From Elysia crispata (Eukaryota; Mollusca; Gastropoda; Plakobranchidae): a stretch of DNA of 64,000 nt. The first letter of the stretch is position 1. The number at the start of each line of letters is the position of its first letter. Both the position numbers and the translations under genes were made by a program. Below the pieces are notes generated by a model. That model saw nothing but the letters and a program-made list of their open reading frames with translations, was not told where the DNA came from and did no database searches. Below, piece by piece: positions 40,801-52,800 of the stretch. The stretch covers positions 75,001-139,000 of the forward strand of contig JAWDGP010000891.1 of NCBI GenBank assembly GCA_033675545.1, read 5' to 3'.

Positions 40801-43800
40801 AACTTCATTTAAAAATCCAAAACTAAAACATTTTCTCAACAATTTATCATGATGAGATAAGGCATAGCTTCAATGACATCAATAGCCTGTAGAAGAATCA
40901 GGAGTTGAGGAAAAAAATTTCAAAGCCTCTATTTACACAAAAAAAATGATATAAATGGTTGGAAAATTATTGATAAGAAAAATTTCAAAGAGACTGTTAA
41001 AGATCAGCAAAAAGTTCTAAAAACTCACTTTCTGCTGATTCAGCATCTGTCTTGAGAGGATCAATGTTTTTCTTGAGTTCCTCATTTTCCTGAATGAAGA
41101 CAAGCAAATGAAAATTGTATATAAAATTATTTTTATATCTATAAGAACTAATACCAAAGAAAAGTCACTTTCAATCCATTTTTGTGTTTATATATGGTAT
41201 GAAACGCTAAGATGAATTATAGGAAAACTGAAGCTTATAAAAATCTGGAGAGAACTGAAGCTTCCCAGGTAATTTGAAAATGGTTAGTTTGTTAGAGACA
41301 GCTGCCATAAATTTTCTTACTTAACTCGCAAGCTTGTCCATTCTCTTTTGAAATGTCCTTCCCATCATGAATTGGCAAGCCTGCAAAAAGCCTCATTACT
41401 GGGATCATCTTCTCCATTCTACTATGTCCGTTCTAGTGGTTCCAGTGATTCTCCTCTATTTTGTAACAGGAGTCCAACTTGTTTTTTCTACATCTATTCC
41501 CACCTTTCTCCTCCCTCCCTTAAATGTATGGTCAGTAGAAAGACTGCGCACTGAGAGAATATAAGCCAATAAGGCAAATCAATATACCACGTATCTGTCA
41601 AAATCCCCTATTCCACGTCCCTTTCCTCTTAACCTATTTTAGACAATTTCCATGCATAAAGCCTCAATTTTCAAAGAACATCCAAAACCCATGTGATGAC
41701 TCTGAATTCTGAAGTTTGAATCAATCTCTATATATGTCCCACCCTCCTCTCCTACCTTAAAAGACTTGTCAGCTGAAAGTCGGAGCTCGGAGAGAATCTT
41801 CTCCAACTTGCTGGTATCTTCTTTAAGTCCAGTGATGATTCTGTGATCCTCGGCTCTGACTCGTCCAAGCTCCTCTTTCAGCAGGCGGATTTCTCTCTGC
41901 AGACGCTCAATCAGGAAATCTCTGCAGAAAAGCAATTAAATGATTTCTCTCTCTCTTTATTCCCTTATTGCATCTCCAAATAACTAAAGATGAGAATATT
42001 GCTGGTTAACAACACTGGTGTATCAAGTTATGACATATATTTAGATTTTAAAATAAATCAAGAGATGTGCCAATTAATCATTGTTCTGATGGATGAACAA
42101 TGTTGATTCAGACTTAAAATCTGACCTACACAATGCTGTAGTTATATAAATGAAATGTGTAAACATCATAATTCTAATTTATTTCCCTCATCTGCAGCAT
42201 TGCACTTGAAAGAAGATGACACGACATTCCTCTTTAAGTTATTCATGAAGAAATAGGAACTGTGTTACATCCCTTTGTTCTGCAAATTATTTGAAATATT
42301 TTCAATGATGCAACAAGTCTAACTGTGTTTATGGAGTCTTGCTAGATGGTCAAGTTTCCTTAGATCTAACCATAGCTCCCATGTAAAAATAGTGTAAAAA
42401 ATGAATGACAAGAGTTGCAGATAGATTGTGGAAAATGAACCTGAGTGAAAGAATGTGAACAATGAAGAAATAAAACAAATACTTAACATGGTTATACTAA
42501 TAAAGTGATGGTCACTATACATAGTAAAAATGTCTTACATTTCTGTGCAGCTCAGTTTTCCAAAATCTATTGGAAATTTGATTTCACACAAGAGCTTTGC
42601 TGCTTGTTTAAAATCATAAGTTCAGCTTTAGGTTTTGTAGCAAATGAAGAAAAAGTGGGGGGAAATGTTAACAACAGCAAAGGACTGTGGAGATTTTTCA
42701 AAAAATGTTTCTTATTGTTGAACAGAAATCATGAACTCTATCTAAGTGACATTGGTAAATACAATTATATTCCTTATACTGCCCATAAGACTATTTATGG
42801 TCCCCACACATCCCCACTCTAATACACACACACACTCCCCCAATAAGAAACATCATATGGTGGAATTTAAAGCTGATGCAGATGCTCAGCAGAATAAATA
42901 AATGGCTTCATGCAAAACAAAGAAATATTCTATCTAAGCTGAGGATTGCTGATTGATAATAATGGAAGCTAATACAATTCTTTTCACTAGAAACTCTTGG
43001 GGTACTCTTTTAATTCATTTGCTACTCTGAATTGTAATGAACGATGACCTCATTTTAGGAAGGAAAAAAAAAACGAAACATTTTACCTGTACTAAGCAAT
43101 GTTCACGTTTGGCACTACACTTTCCAAATAACGACTTTGACATCTACTCAGCTGTCTGGATGTAACCAATTAAAGATTACTAAAATCACTAAAAAAAAAA
43201 AACAGAAAAGAGGCTAAGAGATAGACATGAGGAGAATTTTTTTTTAAAATAATTACTCAGCGAGTAAAAAATATAGAAATGAAAAAAAAAAAACTTGAAA
43301 GAATTAAGCATGCAGTATTCTCCCCGGCTAGTGTAACACTGACCTTTCATCGACCTCTGGCTCTGGTGGGGGAGGTTCTGCTGCTGCCTGCAGGATGTAA
43401 TAGAAACAGTCATGTTAGATAACTCAGGTGTAAACGAGTTCAGTTCTTTCACATTGGGGCAGGAGTAAGAAACTTTTTCCTCTAGAACAAATCTAGTTCA
43501 GATTCAACTGAAAAGGAGACCTTGGAAAGCAAGAGGCTAGTGAGGACAGAAAAGTGTGTAAAGTGACAAACAAAATAAATAAATGAATACTCAATAACAG
43601 CATTATGTCTCATTATAACTTGATAATTTGATAATTTGATTTGCTTCTCTATTCTTTGAAACTTCATATGAACATATCTACGTTAGGTAAATCACTTAAA
43701 ATAAATCTACACATCATGCTATAAACCCAGTGCCTACCTCTGGCATGGACATATCGATCAGATTGTCAACAGACTCCTCAACCTCAGGCTCTGGTTCTGT

Positions 43801-46800
43801 TTCTTCTTCCTTTACCACAGCTGCTGGCTTGACATGTTTCGTAAAGTCTGACGCAATCAGAAAGTTGGGAGGGTCCTGGCCAGCAAATGAGGGGAAAAAA
43901 AAGTTAGCAAACAAGTGTGATATAGCTGTACATTCTCCAGTTCAAGTCGATTTTATTGTCCATATTGTAAAACATAAAATTCACTGAAGACATGAATTCA
44001 GTGTTAATTCACAAACGAATAAAAATAGTTTTACATCTTTCTTAATTTTCTTCATAAGGTTTTACTCATGCACACAGAATGTGTCTGTTATGAACAATAG
44101 GAGTAGCTGTAAAGCCCAACTTCTATAAAATGTCAACAAAGGAATCAAGGGTATCTTATGTTTAGTTTCTCTGATTGAATGACAGAAGTATTACATAGAC
44201 ATTAAGATTAAAGATCAAAATATGTTTGTCTTTGAATTATTTACAATATCAAGAATATCCATCACTGCACACTGCGATAACAGGATATAGAAGAGGAATA
44301 AATCTAAATCTAAGATTTCCGGCTTACAGCTGCATTATTCCATGCAACAAATGGATCCTTAAAGCTATTTGATATTTGCATGTGTTACATAGACACTGTT
44401 AGGAAAAGAGTGTGCATGTGCATGTTTCTGTGTTTGAAAAGTCAGTGAACCTATTTTATATTTTGTAACTATGACCTTCTTTGTTTATGTGCTGGTGAGT
44501 TATCAGCTTAAAGGTTGTGTTTTCTCGATAATTCCAGATTATGTTAGCAGAACTTAGCACTGAGATGTCATTGTGAGTTTGGGGCGTGAAATGCTAGCAC
44601 AGTGGGAGCTGAACAGGGTTTAGTTAGAGTATATAGTTACATAAGCGTGGAGAGGACAAAGTGAGGATTTTGGACTATGATGAACTGGGTTTTCATGTCT
44701 ATAGATTGCTGCTATAGAAAGTTGTGAAGCTTTGCAAGACATGGCCTCAGGGAGACCTGATGTTACACAGCTTGGTTGAGCTAAGTAAGGTCTGGGACAT
44801 TGGTCAACAGAACTGTGCGTTGTCCTGCGTGAAGTTGGAACCATGCTGCCAGTCTTCCTGGACTCGTTTCATCGTCATGGACAACTAACGGATTTGGAAA
44901 CTCACAATTTACATAAAGTTGTTAGTAGTTTAACTCTTTCTATGTTGGAGGGGTTGCCATGGCTTACTAAAATCGGTGTAATCCACCACAATTTGTAACT
45001 ACAAAAACTGCAAGAAAGTATTCAAGAGTTACCAGCCTTGTATGGTTATAAAAGTTGGACCCTATGTCCAGACAAACAAAACAACTTGTACCATACAATA
45101 TCGACGATGATTCACTGATTGACATGAGCAAGGAAAGCTTAACTGACTATGTATCATTGACAGGCATAAAACGAGTTAAGAACTCTGGCCCCTTTTCATT
45201 GCAGCCAATTAAGTTATTTATTTACCTTTCTGAGAATCTGTAGGTTAAATTTCTCTTGTGCCACAATTCTTTTTCTCATTAGCATACTATACTCTCCATT
45301 GCTGCTCAAGAACCATCTTATGTTTTTCTAATTTTAATTAGGTATTATTTGTTTGTCACCATAAGTCAACATAACTTTTTCCTAATAGAAAGTGTGGCAA
45401 TAAGTGATAACTTTTATGTCTTTGTACTGCAAGAATTAAAAACAATGGAGGAATTTTCAAAAGGTCAAAACACTTTGCTTCAGCACTAACCTATTGTGAG
45501 CAGCAGAATGCACTGATTGTAGATCAAGGGAAAACAAATATGGTCAGTTTCACTGACAGAGAACTTTCTGTTATGAAAACACTGGGTCACTTTGCACATC
45601 AGAAAAACTTCCAGTTATGAAATCACTGAGGCACATCAGAAAAAGTTACACATGACATTGTCGGGCATAGGTGCGACATAAGGATGACGTGAAACCAAAT
45701 CAAGTGACACCCAAAAAAAAAGATAAAAGGAAAAAAAAGGAAAACGTGATATTTCAAGCATCCTCATTCATTTTTCCTATTAACACCACAAAAATGATAT
45801 AAGCAAAAAAGGGGCTCTGTAAGTATAGAGAGTTTTCATAAATCATGAAAAACTCCTGCCTTCATGCCATTATTAGAAGAGTTTTCTGTCACACTGACTG
45901 AACTCTCATCTCGGCAGAAAGGATTGTAAAAAGTGGTGAATGAGCTGTAAAAATATAATGATTCAATATAACAATAAACGTTTGAACACAATAAAAAGAG
46001 ACCCACACACAAATACTTACATCCGGTAGATGAGGCACTTGGACTAGATGTTTGAAATACTGAAGATTGCTGCACTTGAGGTAGAAATCTTTTAATCTGA
46101 AAATTTAAATGAGAATCGTGAGTAAAATTTTTATCATATGTTAAGTGACACCTTGCCATGAGATGCTTTGCAGCAGAGAAATTTTTGTTAAGTGCAATTT
46201 TCCTTTAAAAAAAAGCTTAATATTTTCGCGTTTGATTTTGCTCTAATTTCTAACTTTCATATTGTTTCTGAAATAAAGTACTTTAAATAGCGAGGACTTT
46301 AAGCATTTTTGAGGAAAAGGCACATAATTATGGGCTTCAAAGGAAGATATCCTATATACAGGAAATTTATAAACGCTTGGTATATTGAGAATTTATTTTA
46401 TAAAAACAAGCACACATTGGTAGATTTACAATAGCTCAAGTGATCAAGAGAAAGTTGACAATGAAATTATGTCAACATTTATTTCCTTTAGTAATTAACA
46501 CAAACCAACTTTTTAACCAACACATAAAGTACAAAGCTAATTTAAATATTATTTGACAGCCATTTCTCTGCCATTCTCAAAATTTTGATGATCTCAAATT
46601 GCTTTGAGTATTTTTTCTTATCTGCCGCTCTTTATAACTATATCAATTAAAATATATTTTGCTCTCACTCACTTTTTATAACACACTAAAAATCTGTCTC
46701 TATGTCCAAACAGTGTGTCAGGAGGCAAACCTGAGGAAAATAAATAATGTTATTTTAATGTGGTTTATAGAGTGAACTGAAAACAGACATCTGGATCTAT

Positions 46801-49800
46801 TGAAACTGATTGAGAAACGATAGACAAGAGAAGTAGAGTTCAGAGGGACAGAGCAAAAAGATCGTCTACATCAACGACTGACAACTTGATTGGCAGAGCT
46901 AAAGAAATTAAAAAAAAAAAGAAGAAAAATTTTCTACAATTTCTTTTACATTTTTAAAGCTTTACTCTTATATTCCTTTCACTGTATTTTCACTTCAATG
47001 GTTTTAAATATCACATATTACATCCATTATTTGACATTATCAGCAGTTGTAAGGACACATTTTCCTTCTTAAACGTTAAAATTTAAAATGAAAGTTTTTC
47101 TGACACTTGGTAATGCATGTATATCTATAAAAAAAAGATTCTTACTAGCAGTTAAGTAAACATGAATCTTACTAAGCACAAAACAGTTTGATTTACTTTG
47201 CCAACCACATACTTATAAATAGAAGAACATGAAATCTACAAAAAAGATAAGTGTAATATGTCATCTTATGCAAAAATAAAACAAAAGAAATTAAAAAAAA
47301 ATATTAAAATTTTTCTCCTCAAAAATTTCTCTCAGTCACACACAAGATATGAAGAGAAGCAGTCACTATTTTCAGCAAAAACTAAATAGTTTTCTCCCTT
47401 GCCTTCCACCTTATCAAATGTTTTCTTTGTTTATCAGTCGTTTATCCAGTTTTTACCACGGACAATAAACATAACACATACAATTTTATTAAAAAAGGGC
47501 AGAATAGAAAATAGACCCAAACCAACCAAAGGATAAAAATGAAAAATGTTCATTTTGTTTTCTCAAAACAATACAGGGAAATGAAAGTAAAATGAGGGCT
47601 TGACAAGACAAAGATAAAATGAGGTAGTTTAACATCTTGAAATTTATCACTAATAAGCGCTTATCCAGGGTGGGATGCATTTTGTATCATGCTTATCATC
47701 AACTCCACAAACTTAGAATTATTTAGAGTTACTCTGTTGAAATATACTTCCCATTTGACTTGGACATTTTTTTACTTCCCTCTTTTCACCTTGATTTTTT
47801 TTTAAAGCTTATCATTTGCAAATGTGGTACAAATTGTTTAGTGAAATAACAGATAGAAGAAATGCAATTTTTCTTGTCTTTACATTATTGAAAGTAACAA
47901 AATCTAATCACATCTAATTAATCAACAGATGCTGGATTCTGAAAAATTTTGAAATTTTGAACTGAATAACTTCAAAGAGCTATTTCTTTCTTTTTGAAAC
48001 CTTAGATATGACAGAAGTCAACTCATTCAGACTGGTATCAAAGCAAATTATAAATTTCTAAAATTGAAGTTAGCTCGCTAAAAACATGTTATCATTGAAA
48101 ACAAGAGTTCGAAACCCAACGGGTGTCCCTTGAAAAAATATCTACACTAATGAAGAGTTAAGCCAAATGTTTTCATAATTATGCTAGAAATCATTCTTCA
48201 AATTGAAGTTGATATTTTTTTATTTGTACTTTTAGAACATAAGAACAAAAGCAAATCACTTTGAAAAAAAATAAATTAATACAACAAGGTAAAGGATTTT
48301 CATGTTTTGTTCTTTAAAAAATGCTCTCACCGTAGCTTTTTTTTTTTTTAACATTCAACAAAATATGATCAAAAGAATTCTATATGAAAGTATAATGATG
48401 GGAAATTAAAATAAAATAAAAAGAAATAGGAAGGGATGGTTAAACACACTAAAAGAAAACCACTTAGCCTTGCTATCATCGAGTGTCAACACAATCTTTT
48501 TCTATTCCTCTTTACTATGTTGTATCGACTGGTATCAGATTCAATTGCATTCAGTTTGTTCATATTTATGAAAGATCAGCTTTACTATTTTACAAACCAT
48601 TTATAATCAAATGTTTGTCTATCAGTATGTTGAAACTCCTAAAACAAAAGCACTGGAATGATTAAATTTATTCTGTTTGTTCATGATTATTATGTAGGAT
48701 AAGATTTCTACTTTTAAAATAGAATCAAAACTAAATGTATCCTGTTTGTTTCACAAGACGTAGGATTTACAAAACAAGGTAATATCACTGGAAATGCAAA
48801 TACATTCAGTCCCCTCATCTTTATGCAGAATTAATGTTATCATTTTGCAGTGGAATCACGCATCCCGCACACTGTTCTCCCGCTTGTTAGACTATTATTG
48901 GAGCTGTCCCCACACAGCTATGGAAGGTTATTAGGGCTAGAGTTATTTGGATTTTTTAAGGTGAACATAGGAACTACCCATTGAAAAAATTAGGCGCTAA
49001 ATTTAATCTTCATTATATCTTTTTCACATTTAACCCCCCCCCCCCCTCCCCCAAAAAAAAAAAATAAATACATAAAATTATCTTTCTTTCTACATTTTAC
49101 GCAGGTGTTAGAGCTTGTACTTCCAATAATAGTCTGAATGAAAGTTTTACTGCATTCTTTTGATGTTTCAAGCTTAATGAGAGGGCCTTAATCATATCAT
49201 CAACTTCGAGGGAAAATATAAACAAAGGTTTGGTATTTTTAATGGCTTTCTATGCTCTAAATTTTGAAGAATTAGCTCTGTTCAACTATACTTGTAATTT
49301 AATATCAGTTTTTACCAGGGGGATGAACTTTCTTCAATGATCATTACCCTGTGATTTAAAGCGCCCAGTTAGCTTCAACTGTAACATGCATGTAAGCTAT
49401 TGATATTAACTGGGGATACAATTTGCTAACCACATGAAAGTTGATGCTACTAGAAGTCAATCTATCAATTGGGCTTGTATCCAACAGTTATTTGAGCATA
49501 TGTGTGTTCTAATCTAGCCAAAAAACATACCTAGCTGACTTACAAATATGATCTGCAATGAACGAGAAAAATCAGAATGAAGGAGATTATTATGAGGATA
49601 CTTTGAAGTAACCAACACTTGTTTATTTTAGTTTCTGAGCTTGGTCCAGGCGGACACAGCACTCAAAATAAATATGACCAAACACTTTTCCACTACACCC
49701 AGAGGTTTTGAACCTCCACTTGAACTGCAAATATTGCTCTTATAATTTATTTATTATCTGATTTACTCCTGAAGTGGTGAGAAAGAGGAAAGTGGAGGAA

Positions 49801-52800
49801 AAGGGAGAGGATGCATCTTCTAAAACAATTCAACCAAGAAGAAAGACCTTCCAACCATTTCCCCATTCCAATGCAGGATTGTGTTGGAGGAGGAGAAGCG
49901 TTCTGATCAGCAGAGCTACCAATTCTGCAGGACTTTTAACATACAAACCTTGGTCTGAGTGACTTACTATCAGTAAACACTGAAACAGGTTCACAAAGAT
50001 TGGTTAAAAAAACTGCTTGGCATATTTTTGAGGGCATGCTTCTAATCCATGAAAAGATGGTGAGCAGAAAATTCTCAAAACTAAAATAAAATCAAAACAA
50101 TTTTCCTTCCATGCATCATCTTATATTTTATTATTTTTTTTAGTTTCATCCTGAACCCCGAAAGGCTTTCTTAAAACGATTGTTTACCACTTACCAAAGC
50201 TCTTCATCTTAATGAAAACACACAGCAAGCTATGAAAAAGAAATCATATAGCACACAAACAAACAACCTGCTAATTTCCAGAAGAAGTTTATTGCGCAAA
50301 AATACCAGTTTTTCAAGGTGATCATACATGTTTTGAATAAGACAATGTATTGACAAACTTAAGAGTGAAACATATCTGTAAGCTATACAAAGATTCATTT
50401 TGAATCAAAGACGAATGCCTTTGACCTTTAAATGTTTTTTTAGAGCAAGTAAAATTATGAAACTGGACTGACTGACTGGGCTGCAGATAGTTCAGTAGTT
50501 AGAGCATTGTTATGACAAGTACGAGGTTTGGGTTCAAATTCTACATGTGTCATCTCAGGGCGAGCTTGGATCACATCTAACACGGACCTGACAGAAACCA
50601 ACTGTCTCCATACAAACACTACGACCAATCAAATCCCAACTTACTGGAGTGCAGGTGAAACAATGACTTGACTAGGTAATCATAAAGCTGGCAAGAGTCC
50701 AGAATGCACAGGATCAGGGGAGCTAACCTACATTGGCCTGAAGTTGTCATAGAGTTTGCTCTAGACATGTCCAAAGATCCAAAAACTGAAGAAGAAATAT
50801 ATTCAAGGAGTTTGAAGAGAAATACAAACCTGTATTCATAAATTTGAGAATTAAAAATAAATAAATAAATCCATGGACTTACATGTTACAAAACTGTCTG
50901 TAACTAGATTAATGGCATTTCTTACTCTCTAGTCTTTGAAAAAAAAAACACATATAAACAAGGACTAAATAATCTCCTTCTAAATTCCTAGCTGTTGAGC
51001 ATGGAGTTTGCTGATGAAATCAATAACGACAGTCCTGTTCCGTAAGCGTAAAAAAAAATTGTTTTCAACCAAACCTCTCTCTTTAGCTTGACAAAGATCA
51101 ATAAATTTGCAAGTTTTCTGTTCCATTTAAAAAGATTTGTCAAATACGAAAAAAAGTTCCATACAAATGTTGAAATGTGTCTTTCAATCCCAAAGCAATC
51201 TCAAATTTATGTTAGGCTAGCCACATACATTATAATAATTCAAGATAAACACTTAAAAAGCAGTAAAAAATTATTTTAGAAAAATATAACATCTTATCAC
51301 AAATTTAAGCATTTTGATAAAGATGGATGATGGTGCTTCCAACCTAAAGGAAAAAAAGCAAAAGGCAACTTAAATTCTCAAACTCTATACAGTAATAAAA
51401 AAAAACTTTGTGCTTCTCATTTTAAACTCAAGGGCACATCTGTCCCAATAAAAGACAGGTTTTGTTGAATATTCTTATTCAGCAGTTAAAGGTTACTTAG
51501 CAGTAAGATAAACATTTTGCGCAGTTCTCAGTGACCGGTAGTCACGATCAAAGCTTCAGAGAGCTTGATAAGTTGCATGATTTGGTTTAAGAAGAAGCCA
51601 ATATCAATTATCTAAACCTTGTTCCCTTTATATTTAGTTCTCTTTGAATTTGTCGATCAATTTGAAATTTTTTTTCAGCTGATATTAAAGTTATTCCTCT
51701 TGCTTTTTGTGACAAGAAGAAAAATCTAGAGCTGTTGAGAAAATAATAATAATCAATTCATAAAATCCAACAATTTGACTTACCTACTAAAAATTAAATC
51801 TTGTGAAAATAACAAGCCTAGGTTTAGTCTTAAAAAATCTCTAGGGCATTACAATCGATGACTTGTCTTACCAATCAAAGAAAGTTTTAAAAAATGCTTT
51901 GCTATAAGATTTAAATACACATGAGAATTTTAAAAAATGCCTGAGGATCCTAACATGGTCTTTTATTAGATCTGTTAAAGAGCACTATAGTACTAGCATT
52001 GTTTGCCACAAAACAATAGTCCATCACACAGTGATGAGGAGACCGCCACTAACCTGCATGCTGTAGAGTTAGAATGTCATCCATGTAGTCGAGCATGTCA
52101 ATGGAGAACTCGAAGCTGGTACAAGAAAGATGGAGACAACTTATCGAAACCAGCCATGGTGATATTCTCCACCAAGACACAAGAGATTCAAGGTTAACAT
52201 AGAGACCCTTTTGAAAGAGACCTAAGACCTAAGGCCCTTACATCTATAAAGAAAAGTCTCTTCACAAAGCAGCCACTTAACATTGATCAAATTAGTTCTT
52301 TCTCTATTTGTGGTACAATAATAGCTGTCACAGTTAGTGGAAGATTTACCAAGCCCCCATAGTCTTCAATCATGATCATTTATATCATGGCTGCAAGTAA
52401 TTTTTCCTTTGCAGATCTCTTTTAAACAGGTCTCTGGGTTCAACATTGAAAATTTCCAGCATTCATCAGCTCAAAACAAGGATAAAAAGATTTACCTTCA
52501 AGGAATTAGACAAAGAACAGGAAAACACAATGAAACCTACAAGAATGACTATGGTTTTTTTTTTTGCTGCTGACTTTGATATTTTAAATCATCGTTCTTT
52601 ACCCTTCCTAATCTATTCTCTCTCACCTTTCCCTGCCACATCTGAATTTCTTATCTTTTTTTTTGTCATTGAAATATGTCACCTAACATATCGACTGAAG
52701 TAGTCATTATTAATAAAATACATTCTCACTAGTTGTTAACATCTGCACCACAGATTTTATAGTACTGTTCATCTGTCATCATGAGATTTCCAGGAATACC

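Noticed and set aside
41348-41564. Two plus-strand ORFs opposite a HIP1 intron
   Set aside because: Overlapping frames in intronic DNA with no recognisable domain.
45836-46159. 107-codon minus-strand ORF over HIP1 exon 8
   Set aside because: Wrong frame; the conserved SNLQYFK frame with splice sites is the real one.
50478-50550. tRNA gene
   Set aside because: A and B boxes are present but the acceptor stem does not close and a SINE-like body and tail follow.
51510-51590. Possible HIP1 exon reading SEALIVTTGH before a stop on the minus strand
   Set aside because: Resembles VTAAGQ only briefly, has an in-frame stop at the expected Cys and no matching splice sites.
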